Notes under the pieces: generated by a model
What the model saw: the letters and a program-made list of their open reading frames with translations, nothing else
Told to the model about the DNA's origin: nothing
Databases searched by the model: none
NCBI GenBank assembly: GCA_964488865.1
Contig: CAZAWR010000043.1
Span: forward strand, 7,223-71,222
DNA length: 64,000 nucleotides
Source of the DNA: MWCO01 sp964488865
GTDB taxonomy: Bacteria > Myxococcota_A > Polyangia > Polyangiales > Polyangiaceae
Direction of reading: 5' to 3'
Shown here: one piece after another, positions 7,807 to 16,770 of the stretch
Numbering within the stretch: the first letter of the stretch is position 1
Layout of the letters: each line of letters starts with the position of its first letter
Made by a program: the position numbers and the translations under genes

Positions 7807-9185
7807 ACCTCCCGAGCCTTCACGGGCGCGCGATTGCCCCGACGTTGCATGCGGTCGAGGGACGCGAGCACTTGCTGGTCTGGGGCGATCAGGGCGAGTG
7901 GCTCCTCGTGGATGAGGGTTGTGCCGCGCTGTTGACGGAATTGACACCGGGCAGGACGCTCGACCAGTCCGTGAGCGAGGCCGCGGCTCGCGGGTTGGGA
8001 GAGGTGTCTGGGTTGCGCGAGAGCGTATCGGCCATCTGGCGAGTGCTCGTGGGTCGTGGCTTGGTCGAGGGCGCGGCCCCGACGAAGGACCTCGCGACGG
8101 ACGCCACGCGCATCTGCAACGTCACGATGAACCTGACGAATCGCTGCAACCTTCGCTGTGCGTGGTGTTACAACGGTCTTCGCAAGACCCGGGAGGCGAG
8201 CGCGGCCGAGGTCATGGGCGCGCTGCGGCGCGGTCGCGGTACCCTGTCGGACAGCGCTTCCCTGATCGTTCTCGGGGGAGAACCGTTCGTGCGATTCGAC
8301 GCCCTCGTGGAGGTTCTGGACGGGGCTTCCGACCTGTTTCGGCCGCGTGTGCTGGTGTCGACCAACGGCACCGTGGTTCGACCCGAGCACGCGAAGGAGC
8401 TCGCGACACGGCACGTGGAAGTGCAAGTTTCGATCGACAGTCCGGACCCTACCGAGCACGACGGCGTGCGTGGGCCTGGGGCGTTCGAGCGATCCTTGCG
8501 TGGCATACGGCACCTCGTGGCAGCCGGCGTGCCGACGATCTTGAGCATGGTGTACTCCTCACGGACGTGGTCTCGGTTCGAGGCCTACCTCGACATGGCT
8601 CGGCGCCTGGGGGTGCAGGAGGCCCGCTTCATCCCGCTGCGGCTCGTGGGGCAGGGGACGGCACACCGGGAGCTCCTGCCCGATCAAGCCGTGGCATTCG
8701 ATCACTTGCTCGACGTGGCGGCTCGCCGTCCGGACCTGCGTTCTCTGCTTGGGCGCGACTACTTTTCGATCCTGGTGAAGCAATGCGCGCGGTCCACGAA
8801 GCGGGCGAGCTGCGGCGTGGGGGACCAAGTCCTCTTCGTGGATGCCGACGGGTCCCTGTACCCTTGTCCGAACCACGTATCCCCGGCGATGCGGGTGGGC
8901 TCGCTGCTGGAGGGGGACCTTGCGACGACGCTAGCGCGGTCCCCGGTCTTGCGTGGCATTCGGGAGACGTACCGCGTGGAGCGTTACGACGGATGCGCTA
9001 GGTGTGTGTTTCGTCGGTGGTGTGCGGGGGATTGCCGGGGCGAGGTGATTGCGGCGGGGCTCGGGCCATGGGCGCCCTCCGTTCACTGCGAAGAGCTGAA
9101 GAAGATTCACCTGCGGGCGTTGTGGCTCGCGGCGCGGCGTGACCCACGATTGACCATCACGGCAACGGACTCTCTTTCCTGTTGA
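7803..9185 (+). CDS. Radical SAM/SPASM peptide-modifying enzyme with N-terminal PqqD-like RRE domain
   Basis: A 460-residue enzyme. Residues about 15-95 look like a PqqD-type RiPP recognition element, ending with a winged helix. The radical SAM cluster is C115-x3-C119-x2-C122 in NRCNLRCAWCYN, followed by a GGEP motif that helps bind SAM and VQVSIDSP. The C-terminal SPASM region (about residues 335-440) carries Cys clusters CGVGDQ, LYPCPNH, DGCARCVFRRWCAGDC and a late Cys in VHCEEL, expected to bind auxiliary 4Fe-4S clusters. Such enzymes form C-C or thioether crosslinks, or epimerise residues, in ribosomally made peptides. Upstream it overlaps the CPBP protease; downstream an unusual membrane ORF starts nine bases after its stop. 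Confidence 0.9.
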   Translation: MNLPSLHGRAIAPTLHAVEGREHLLVWGDQGEWLLVDEGCAALLTELTPGRTLDQSVSEAAARGLGEVSGLRESVSAIWRVLVGRGLVEGAAPTKDLATDATRICNVTMNLTNRCNLRCAWCYNGLRKTREASAAEVMGALRRGRGTLSDSASLIVLGGEPFVRFDALVEVLDGASDLFRPRVLVSTNGTVVRPEHAKELATRHVEVQVSIDSPDPTEHDGVRGPGAFERSLRGIRHLVAAGVPTILSMVYSSRTWSRFEAYLDMARRLGVQEARFIPLRLVGQGTAHRELLPDQAVAFDHLLDVAARRPDLRSLLGRDYFSILVKQCARSTKRASCGVGDQVLFVDADGSLYPCPNHVSPAMRVGSLLEGDLATTLARSPVLRGIRETYRVERYDGCARCVFRRWCAGDCRGEVIAAGLGPWAPSVHCEELKKIHLRALWLAARRDPRLTITATDSLSC

Positions 9186-9194
9186 GGTGCCCCC

Positions 9195-10286
9195 ATGGAG
9201 ATATTCAACGCAAGCATTGCCGAGGTCGCCGACACGTTTCTCCACCCGGGGTACATGTCCGCCTACGTGGAAGTCACGGCGCCGGTGTCGATGACGGCGG
9301 CGATCGTGCCGGTGGACAAGGAGCCGGTGATGCAGGTGGACATGGCGCAGGCGTTGAAGCTGACGGAGGCCTTGCGGGAACCCACGGGCGTCGTGTCCGG
9401 ATCGATGGCCCCGCCTGTCGACGGCTTCCCTGTGTTCGCTGTGTTGCTCGTGGCGACGGCTGCCCTGCTTGCCGTGTGGATGGCCCACGCTCTGCGCATG
9501 AACCGTGGCTCGCCTCGGCTTCTTGGAGTGCTGGCGTCGGCGGCGCTTCTTGCCGTGGGTGCGTGCGGGCGGGAGTCTGCGCCGGAGGGCACCGGGCCGC
9601 CTGGTTCGGCGAGCGCACCGCGAGTCAGTCGTGCGGTGGAAATGGCTCCGGACGTCCCGTTCGCCCACCCGCGGCTGGCGACCCAAGCCATCCTTCATGG
9701 GCTCATCAGCGACGCCCTCGCGTGCTCTCTCGCACCCGAGATCGAGAGTCTTGCGACCGTGCGCGCGCAGGTCGGTCTTCCCGGACCGAACAAGACGGCT
9801 GGCATGCGATGGGCTGTCGCCAACTTCGAAGACGACGGGTGGGGACGGCCTTTCCGCTTTCGTGTTCTCGCCAAGGACCGCTTCGAGGTGACGAGCGCCG
9901 CGGAAGACGACGCCTTCGACACGGGCGACGACATCTCTCTCGAGGTTCGTCGAGCGGGCTCCTACACCTGGCCGAGCCAGCTACGCGGCTTCTTCCTGCG
10001 CCGGGATCGCGGCGACGTGGGCGTCAGCTTCCACCGTTGCGGGCCCGAGGGAGCGCGCAAGGGGTGGATCAATCCATCGGTGTTGACGGCGAGAGGGCTG
10101 CGGAGCGACGCCCTGTTCGGGGTGATTCAGGCGAAGGACTTCCCAGCGTCGAAGCGGGACGCCATGGACAAGAGGCTCGCGAGCCACGTGGCCGACGACA
10201 GGAAGGACGCGCTGATACTCATGGTGTTCGACCCGAAGGACATCGGCAAGCCCGTGCTTCGGAAGATCCACGTGTTGGATTGGTAG
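9195..10286 (+). CDS. Unusual two-part ORF: small membrane segment fused to GspG-like lipoprotein
   Basis: The 363-residue frame has two distinct parts. Residues 1-78 are a Cys-free soluble segment, followed by a hydrophobic helix (about 79-100) and a few basic residues, a layout like a C-terminal sorting tail. From Met 102 (ATG at 9498) a second complete lipoprotein signal begins, MNRGSPRLLGVLASAALL then AVGAC, followed by a soluble domain. That domain contains DDGWGRPFRFR and a Gly/Asp-rich stretch ending TGDDI, which resembles the C-terminal calcium-binding part of type II pseudopilin GspG. A TGA in another frame overlaps the internal ATG as ATGA, so two coupled genes may have been fused by an indel. 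A CPBP protease and radical SAM enzyme lie immediately upstream. Function unknown; either one fused protein or two products. Confidence 0.65.
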   Translation: MEIFNASIAEVADTFLHPGYMSAYVEVTAPVSMTAAIVPVDKEPVMQVDMAQALKLTEALREPTGVVSGSMAPPVDGFPVFAVLLVATAALLAVWMAHALRMNRGSPRLLGVLASAALLAVGACGRESAPEGTGPPGSASAPRVSRAVEMAPDVPFAHPRLATQAILHGLISDALACSLAPEIESLATVRAQVGLPGPNKTAGMRWAVANFEDDGWGRPFRFRVLAKDRFEVTSAAEDDAFDTGDDISLEVRRAGSYTWPSQLRGFFLRRDRGDVGVSFHRCGPEGARKGWINPSVLTARGLRSDALFGVIQAKDFPASKRDAMDKRLASHVADDRKDALILMVFDPKDIGKPVLRKIHVLDW

Positions 10287-10301
10287 CCTCGGGTGGCTGC
10301 C

Positions 10302-11612
10302 TCATGGGGTAGGCATGGAGCCTGTTGCCATCATCGCGATCAGCAGGATGGCTAAGGTGACGACGACGATTCCGGCTGCGACGAGCCACGGTGTGCGTCG
10401 AGGAGCGGATGTTCCGTTCGGTGGAGCGATTGATGCTGGGCGGGGATCGAGGGGAAGCGCCGGTCCGAGGGGAACGGTCATGGCCTGGGTGGGGGCGACC
10501 CTCCGCGTGCTCTGGGGCGGGATTGCGCCGGGGTCCGTGAGGGTGGGGTCGGGCGCGTCCCCGGGGAGGGAGTAGGAGGGCGACGACTCGCTAGGTTGCA
10601 GCGAATCCGGGGACCGGCTCGAGGCAACGGCCGCTTCCTCTCTGGTGGCGGCTTCGCGATCCACGTCCTCGCTCGGCGCGCCGCGTACGGATTCGGGGGC
10701 CGGTGGAGGCGGGCGGTTGGACACGCGCAGGATGCGAGGGGCCAGTGACTTCGTGTGCTCGGTGCCGAAGTCGGCCAGGTCGCGGGCAAGCTCACCGACG
10801 CTCGAGATTCGCTGCTCTGGGTTCGCGACCAGACAGCGAGCCACGACGGCTTCGAGGTCTTCGGGCAAGTCCGGGCGCAGCGTCCGCAGGAGTGGGGCTG
10901 GCTCTTTGGTGATGGCGCGGATGAGGTCGAGCATGTCGCGCTGCTCGAAGGGCGTGTGCCCGGTGAGCAGGCGGTAGAGGATCGCACCGAGAGCCCACAC
11001 GTCGGCGCGGGTGTCCGTGTTGCGCGAAGCCTTGAGCTGTTCGGGTGCCATGTACCGTGGTGAGCCCAGGACGCGTTCGCCCTGGGTGACCACGGTCTTG
11101 CTCAGGAGGGACTTGGCGATGCCGAAGTCGATCACCTTCACGAGGGGTGTGCCGTCGACTCTTCGGGTCAAGAAGAGGTTGCCGGGCTTGAGGTCGCGGT
11201 GGACGAGTCCCTGGGCGTGGGCTTCGGCGAGTCCGGCGGCCGCTTGAACCACGTAATCGACGGCTTCCTCCATGGGGAGCGCCGCGCCCCGTGCGGTCAA
11301 CGACGCGAGGTCTGTGCCTTCGAGGTATTCCATCACCATGTAGGGCGTGCCAGACGAGAGGCGCCCGATGTCGGTCACGCGGACCACGTGCTCGCTTTGG
11401 AATCGGGCGAGGGCGCGGGCTTCGCGCAGGAACCGAGCCTGGGCCTCTCCGCTTTCCAGGATGCCTTCCCGCAGGACCTTGATGGCGAAGGTCTGGCCGA
11501 GTTGTTCGTGGCGCGCCTTCACCACGATCCCCATGCCGCCCTTGCCGATGAGCTTCTCGACGACATACCTATCCCCGATGGTGGTGCCTGGCTCGAGCGG
11601 AGGGTCCAACAT
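10302..11612 (-). CDS. Hanks-type Ser/Thr protein kinase with C-terminal membrane anchor
   Basis: The ATG at 11612 (436 residues) is preferred to a GTG at 11633. Kinase domain about residues 15-270: Gly loop GKGGMG at 24-29, catalytic Lys 45, HRDLKPGN at 138-145, DFG at 162-164 and APE at 189-191, all intact, so it should be active. A Pro/Ser/Thr-rich linker (about 275-400) follows, then one membrane helix (about 407-430) and a very short tail, MPTP. The kinase therefore faces the cytoplasm with essentially no extracytoplasmic sensor domain. It lies downstream of the DUF3160 lipoprotein gene on the same strand with a 136-bp gap; a functional link is not established. Confidence 0.93.
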   Translation of the reverse strand: MLDPPLEPGTTIGDRYVVEKLIGKGGMGIVVKARHEQLGQTFAIKVLREGILESGEAQARFLREARALARFQSEHVVRVTDIGRLSSGTPYMVMEYLEGTDLASLTARGAALPMEEAVDYVVQAAAGLAEAHAQGLVHRDLKPGNLFLTRRVDGTPLVKVIDFGIAKSLLSKTVVTQGERVLGSPRYMAPEQLKASRNTDTRADVWALGAILYRLLTGHTPFEQRDMLDLIRAITKEPAPLLRTLRPDLPEDLEAVVARCLVANPEQRISSVGELARDLADFGTEHTKSLAPRILRVSNRPPPPAPESVRGAPSEDVDREAATREEAAVASSRSPDSLQPSESSPSYSLPGDAPDPTLTDPGAIPPQSTRRVAPTQAMTVPLGPALPLDPRPASIAPPNGTSAPRRTPWLVAAGIVVVTLAILLIAMMATGSMPTP

Positions 11613-11748
11613 GGCGCCCCGCGTTCTTATCACGAATCGGCGGACGGGTCAGGAAGCGCCGCTTCGCACTGGGCACAGGGCATTCTCACTGGCCGTCTGT
11701 AACAACGGCGTATGGGAGACATCCAATCCCGTGTGCTACTGACTGACG

Positions 11749-13995
11749 TCAGGGCGTCTCGAGCATGGGCCACGGCCAGTTGGGGGGCTGACCGCGGAGG
11801 TCCTCGTCCCCCATCAGTACGTCGTTCCAGTACCTGCACATCGGCGCTTCGGGCACCTCGAATCGCGCTGGTACCACGATGTCCTTCATCCACGACGGCT
11901 GCGGCGGCGGTGAATCCAGCAACGCTCGCTTCCACGTCTCGTCCGTCCACCGCTGCAGCCCCGCTTCCACCTTCTCGAAGTACGACGACACCGGTCCCAC
12001 GTACGTCCTGCGGTCGCCTCCGCTGTCCACCGTCACGTACATCAATCGCGGCGCCCCCGTCGCCACGTGAAGCACACTCGGCGGGTGGTTCGGGTCCGTG
12101 TGCACGTCTGCGATCGTCGGCTTGAACTCCGTCGACGTGTCCCGGTCGAAGAACAGATCCGCATACCAACCGTCGGTCACGAACCCGCCGCAAATATACG
12201 AGGCGCTGACGGCCCGGTTCAGGAACTCCACGTGGTCTTCACGCAGCGGCTTGCCCTGCCGCTCGAGGCGAGCCATTTCCCCCAGCGCCGCGGACGTGTT
12301 CTCCAGACGCTCGAAGTAGGACCTCATTCGGTCCGCAAGAGGTCCGCGCGGCTCGTACTCGGGACCGGCCACCACCGACTTCAGCTTGTCCACCCGGTCG
12401 GCCATGCGCAGCCCCACCACCGACACGTCGATCATGCGATCGAAGAACGCCGGGTAGGGATCCACGTACCCGTCGGGATACTCGCACAGGATGCTCCCGT
12501 AGGACGGTTTCGCATAGAGGATCGTGTCCCGCCGAAGCTCCGCCCAGGAGGCCAGTTGGGTGTTGAGCAGTCGCCGTCCCCACGCGTCGGTTCGCGCCAC
12601 CGACGGGAGATCGTCGAGCTCGCCCTGTTCGACGGAGAGCGCCCGAATCGCCTCGAGCCAGCCGCGGTAGAAGCCAGTGTCGGTGGGCAGCGCGAACCCG
12701 GCCCGGGCCGACAGCAACGCATCGGAGTAGGCCCATCGCTCGATCTCGGGCGCGAGAAGCTCCGCGGCCTGGTCGTTTCCGAAAGCGGCAAAGGCCACGT
12801 CGAGCGTACTCGGCAGCAACCGCTTGGCGGGGACCCGATCGTAGGTGACGCGCGTCATCACCTCCGACTCGGGTGTATAGCGTTGAGGCAGAAAGGCAAA
12901 GCTGGCCGGCGGGGCGACGGGTGTGGACTTGCCACACGCGGCCGCAGGGTGACCTGCGATCCGCGGCCGGGGCGCTCGCGAAAGAGCCTCGGTGAGGCGG
13001 GCATCCGGAATGCGCCTCAAGCCCGCGGGGCCGGTGACGCCGAGGTCCTCCGCCAGCGAGGCGAGGTCCCGCAGATCCATCGCATCGCGCTCCGCCGTGA
13101 ACGTGGTCACGATGGTGTCGAGGGCCTCCCACCGCTCGCGGACGGGACCGCGCACGAGGGAAGAGAGCAGCACGGCCGCCTCGAGCTGGCGTCGGTTCAC
13201 GACCCCTTCGCCCGCACAGGCCGCGTCCAGCAGGCGAAAGTCGACCCTTCCGAGCCACATCGTGGCCCTGAAATAGCGCTGTAGGGACTCACTTTCGGTG
13301 TAGTGGCCCCGGGGCGTGAACTGCGAGAAGTCGACCGAGCGCGACGAGCCGAACACCTCCACGTCGACGATGCCCTCTTGCCCGCGGGCCCTCTGGAACA
13401 ACCCCGCAACGCCGGACCGGGTGGCGCCCGCCACCGGGGCCACGGGCTCGTCTAGGAGCAACGACAGCGCTACCGCGAGGTGAAGATCGAGATCCTTGCG
13501 CGATCGTGCATCCCCCGATTGCGTGGCAAGACGCCTCCGCAGGTCCTGAAGCACGGTGCCCAACAGCGGTGCGAGGATCGTCCTTTCCACCTCGCGCAGC
13601 ATCGAGTCGTAGGACTTGTGAAGGGCGTGAAGGATGGAGTCGGCACTGACGTAGACCGGCAGGTCGTTCTGGTATACTTCCGCATAGGCCATGAGGAAGC
13701 TGGGAAACGTCTTCCGGTCGGAGAGGACGAATCCGTTGCGAGCGAGCACCTTCGACTCGTCGTCGTCCAACGCCAGGGCGGACCCCTGGATCAGCGCCAT
13801 CGAGGCGCTCGAGGTCGCGTCGAAGTCGATGGTCCCGCGGTAGGGGTTGGGGAACGCACGAGAAACCGCAGTGGAAACGGAGGTGTCGGAGTGGGGGGGA
13901 AGCGGGTCGGACGGGTCGTGCCCCGTGCATGAGGTCGCGAGGCCGAGGGCAAGCAGGGTGGAGGAGATGCGGCTCGTGAAGGCTACGCTGGGCAT
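11749..13995 (-). CDS. DUF3160 lipoprotein
   Basis: A 748-residue exported protein. The N-terminal signal ends in a lipobox (ALGLATSC, Cys near 23), followed by a short polar linker and a DUF3160 domain that fills the rest. Recognisable family features are DRKTFPSFLMAYAEVYQNDLPVYVSADSI near residue 100, where a Ser/Asp motif precedes SILHALHKSYD, and a C-terminal HTDPNHPPSVLHVATG segment. DUF3160 proteins are surface or periplasmic in myxobacteria and some other phyla and have no known activity. The gene follows the esterase gene after 39 bases and may be in the same operon (16729 to 11749). Confidence 0.88.
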   Translation of the reverse strand: MPSVAFTSRISSTLLALGLATSCTGHDPSDPLPPHSDTSVSTAVSRAFPNPYRGTIDFDATSSASMALIQGSALALDDDESKVLARNGFVLSDRKTFPSFLMAYAEVYQNDLPVYVSADSILHALHKSYDSMLREVERTILAPLLGTVLQDLRRRLATQSGDARSRKDLDLHLAVALSLLLDEPVAPVAGATRSGVAGLFQRARGQEGIVDVEVFGSSRSVDFSQFTPRGHYTESESLQRYFRATMWLGRVDFRLLDAACAGEGVVNRRQLEAAVLLSSLVRGPVRERWEALDTIVTTFTAERDAMDLRDLASLAEDLGVTGPAGLRRIPDARLTEALSRAPRPRIAGHPAAACGKSTPVAPPASFAFLPQRYTPESEVMTRVTYDRVPAKRLLPSTLDVAFAAFGNDQAAELLAPEIERWAYSDALLSARAGFALPTDTGFYRGWLEAIRALSVEQGELDDLPSVARTDAWGRRLLNTQLASWAELRRDTILYAKPSYGSILCEYPDGYVDPYPAFFDRMIDVSVVGLRMADRVDKLKSVVAGPEYEPRGPLADRMRSYFERLENTSAALGEMARLERQGKPLREDHVEFLNRAVSASYICGGFVTDGWYADLFFDRDTSTEFKPTIADVHTDPNHPPSVLHVATGAPRLMYVTVDSGGDRRTYVGPVSSYFEKVEAGLQRWTDETWKRALLDSPPPQPSWMKDIVVPARFEVPEAPMCRYWNDVLMGDEDLRGQPPNWPWPMLETP

Positions 13996-14034
13996 GTCCG
14001 GGTGGACAGCACGTATCCGTGGAGGTTCCCCTCT

Positions 14035-15159
14035 TCACGGCATCGGGTGCGCCTCGAAGAACCGCCAGGACTCCTCCGTGGCCGACGGTCCCTTCGGGTC
14101 CGAATACAAGATCGCCTGGGCGCCACCCGGCCACGCGTGCCCGAGCCCGTCCACCTTGAAGTACTCGATGAACACTTCTTCGTCCGCGTCGAGATAGACC
14201 TCCGTGACGAAGGCATGCCCGTTGACCGCGACTCCGCTGTCCGTGTGATCGGGCGAAGGAGGAATGGACTGGTTCGAGAGGCCGTCGTCCACCGCGTCCG
14301 CGGCCAGGACCCACTGCTTCACGAGCAGATCGCCGTTGGCCGGGGGGACGTTGAAGTCGAGCGTGCCCTGCACTGCAAAAAGAGGCACGGGGCGCGCGTA
14401 GGCCCCCATGGCATCTTCCACGTAGCCCGCGAGCGTGGCAGCGGGGAGCAAGCTCGCGGAACCCACGCACGGTGTGCCCTGGAAGGGACACCCCTCCACC
14501 GAGCCGATGGACGCGAAGACGTCGGGGAACACGGCGGCCATCACCAGGGACATCGCCGCGCCCGCCGAGATGCCCACGGCGTGCACGCGCTTCGGGTCCA
14601 CCGCGTGCGTGCCTGCCACCTCCCGCACCATCGCCGCCAGCATCGCAGCCTCGCCGACGTCCCGTCGTTGGTGCCCCGGCAAGAACCAGTTCCAGCACAG
14701 GGTGCTGTTCGCCACGATCGTCTGCTCGGGCCACACCACGAGCACGCCCTCCTGGTCCGCGAGGTGGTTGTACCCTGTCACGTAGGCGAAGTGGGTGGCA
14801 GACTGGCTGCAGCCGTGCAGGGCCAAGACGAGCGGCCGGGGGGTGCCGTCGTACCCCGCGGGGACGTAGAGCCAGTACTCGCGCGTGCCTTCGGGGCCCA
14901 CGTAGGACCGCTTGATCAGCTCGCCTCCGCCCGTGACCGCGTCCAGGTCGACGACGTCCGTATCCCCATCCGGATAGGCATCGGGAGCGCTGGATTCCGA
15001 TGCGTCTTCGTCCGCCGTCTCGGGCACGACGTCCTGCGAGGCGTCCGCGCCGCCGTCCGTTCCGGTGTCCGGCTGGCCGGCGTAGGTGCCACTGGAAGCC
15101 GAGCAGCCGAGCGTGGCTGCGAAGAGAGCGAAGAGAACCGGAGCAGAGGCTTCGCGCAT
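14035..15159 (-). CDS. PHB depolymerase/feruloyl-esterase-type lipoprotein
   Basis: The ATG at 15159 starts a lipoprotein signal (Cys 19 in ATLGC), then an Asp/Ala-rich linker to about residue 75. The catalytic part is an alpha/beta hydrolase of the esterase PHB depolymerase family (PF10503 type): LVLALHGCSQSA near 110-121 supplies the oxyanion region, the nucleophile is Ser 198 in GISAG, and the catalytic His is in GLGHAWPGG near the C-terminus. Length of 374 residues fits the family. Likely substrates are polyhydroxyalkanoates or feruloyl and other carbohydrate esters outside the cell; the sequence alone cannot choose. The stop at 14035 is 39 bases before the DUF3160 gene. Confidence 0.88.
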   Translation of the reverse strand: MREASAPVLFALFAATLGCSASSGTYAGQPDTGTDGGADASQDVVPETADEDASESSAPDAYPDGDTDVVDLDAVTGGGELIKRSYVGPEGTREYWLYVPAGYDGTPRPLVLALHGCSQSATHFAYVTGYNHLADQEGVLVVWPEQTIVANSTLCWNWFLPGHQRRDVGEAAMLAAMVREVAGTHAVDPKRVHAVGISAGAAMSLVMAAVFPDVFASIGSVEGCPFQGTPCVGSASLLPAATLAGYVEDAMGAYARPVPLFAVQGTLDFNVPPANGDLLVKQWVLAADAVDDGLSNQSIPPSPDHTDSGVAVNGHAFVTEVYLDADEEVFIEYFKVDGLGHAWPGGAQAILYSDPKGPSATEESWRFFEAHPMP

Positions 15160-15208
15160 GATCCAAGGCGTACTCGCTCCTGGCCAAGCGCGCCAGCCGC
15201 TTTCGGGA

Positions 15209-16729
15209 TCATTCGAGCGAGACGTGCAGCGTGTACGTTCCCGAAAGGGCAACGCCCCCTTCCGCGAACGTGTCCGCCACGATGAGATACCTGCCCGGCG
15301 TGATGGCGTACTCGAACGACGCGTCGTTACGCGCCAGGCATGCGTTCGGATCGTCGCCGTCCAGCAAGTGAACGTCGATGTCCACCGGGGTTTGGCATTC
15401 CACCGAGACGTGGAGTGTGGCCACGGCGTCCACGTGAAGCTCATAGACGAGCTCCGGACCGGACTCGTCCGAGGACGAGCAGCTGTAGGTGTCGAAGGTG
15501 GATTCGCCCGCGGTGGCCGTGTCCCGGGTATCCGAGAAGGGTAAGCTCTCGATGCGGAAAGGGCAGGCATGGGAGCCGTTCGGCGTGCACGGCGCCCATA
15601 CGTCTGATGGGATGTCGCGGGTGTCCACGAGGAAGTAGTCGACCTTCGCGTTCATCTCGGTCCACGCCTTGGTGATGAACGCAGTCCAGTTGGCGATGCC
15701 CGGGATCACCTGGCAGCCAGCCGACCAGACGTCCACGGCGGCGGACCCGAGGGGCCCGTCGACCGAACCCATGTGGATGTTGTGGCCACTGCCCGTGCGA
15801 TCGTGATCCTCGGCTCCCGCCGGTGGAAGCCAGCCATTGCGATCGCTGTCCCAGTGCCCGTTCTTGTTGCCGTCGTCGCGCACGCGGTAGTCGCTCTCGT
15901 CGACGTGAAGGGCGTTGTACGTGTTGTGCCAGCTGTTGTCGTAGCGATAGCGGCGGTTCGGGCGCAGGGACGAGGAGCTGTGGTAGCCGAAGTCGTGCGC
16001 TCCCGTGTCGGTGTTGACCGGGAACTCCCGTACGTGCTTGGCGTCGTCCTGGGTGACCCAGAGCAGCACGAGGGTGTCGTTGAATCGGTTGGGCTTGTTG
16101 CCGTGCCACGCGATCTGCCCGGGATAGGAACCACGCAGGCCGAGGACCGTCCGCACCTCCTGCGTCTGCGTCATCGCCACGCCGGTCGTCCTCTCGGCGA
16201 TGGCGCGATACAGGTCGTACGCCTCGGCTTCGGACAGCATCTTCACGCCCCGGGGGGTCTCGAAGCATCGCGTGCCTTCGGTCCAGTCGCCGGCGCGCTC
16301 GAACAGCGGCATGTCGTCGCTGTAGCCCGGCATCACGAGGTCCTCGGGGTCGACGTCGCGCCAGCCGCCGAGTCGGTAGGTGAACGGCGGGGGGGGCTCG
16401 TGGTGGGCGATGGCCCCGGGTTCCTTCGTCGGGCTCGCACTTTGCGTCCCGGGTATCGGCAAGGGAGCCACACCGCCGTATACGAAAACGGACTCGTAGC
16501 CGAAGTTGCACGAGGTCATCACGGGAGCGTCGGGCTCGCTGTCCTGCACGACGTCGTCCGCAGCGTCAGGCGCAGCGCTGTCCGCAGCTGCCTCGTCCCC
16601 GGTGTCGGAGCCGGCTTCGGTGACCGCGTCGGGTCCGGCATCCTTGGAGGGATAGGACCAGGAGGACGAGGACGAGTCGCCACATGCGGTGGGCAACAGG
16701 GCGAGGAGCAGGAGGGGCGAGCGGCGCAT
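15209..16729 (-). CDS. Lipoprotein with possible YkuD-like SxGC motif and C-terminal PPC-like domain
   Basis: The frame is open far upstream through the repeat region, but the ATG at 16729 starts a lipobox signal (LLALLPTACGDSS), giving 506 residues. After an Asp/Ala-rich linker, a central domain (about 90-390) contains GSGHNIHMGS and SAGCQVIPG about 17 residues apart, reminiscent of the His and S-x-G-C motif of L,D-transpeptidase/YkuD-like enzymes, but the match is weak and the surrounding sequence is unfamiliar. Residues about 425-506 look like a bacterial pre-peptidase C-terminal (PPC) beta domain: YELHVDAVATLHVSVEC, VDIDVHLLDG and PGRYLIVADT. It begins a minus-strand run with the esterase and DUF3160 genes. 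Confidence 0.75.
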   Translation of the reverse strand: MRRSPLLLLALLPTACGDSSSSSWSYPSKDAGPDAVTEAGSDTGDEAAADSAAPDAADDVVQDSEPDAPVMTSCNFGYESVFVYGGVAPLPIPGTQSASPTKEPGAIAHHEPPPPFTYRLGGWRDVDPEDLVMPGYSDDMPLFERAGDWTEGTRCFETPRGVKMLSEAEAYDLYRAIAERTTGVAMTQTQEVRTVLGLRGSYPGQIAWHGNKPNRFNDTLVLLWVTQDDAKHVREFPVNTDTGAHDFGYHSSSSLRPNRRYRYDNSWHNTYNALHVDESDYRVRDDGNKNGHWDSDRNGWLPPAGAEDHDRTGSGHNIHMGSVDGPLGSAAVDVWSAGCQVIPGIANWTAFITKAWTEMNAKVDYFLVDTRDIPSDVWAPCTPNGSHACPFRIESLPFSDTRDTATAGESTFDTYSCSSSDESGPELVYELHVDAVATLHVSVECQTPVDIDVHLLDGDDPNACLARNDASFEYAITPGRYLIVADTFAEGGVALSGTYTLHVSLE

Positions 16730-16770
16730 GGGAGAGAGCGTAGAGGGTGGTGGGCGAAGAGCAAAGGGGG

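Noticed and set aside
9182..10312. Alternative frame over the region of the two-part ORF
   Set aside because: Arg/Gly-rich shadow reading with no start site; the 9195 frame has clear helices and a lipobox.
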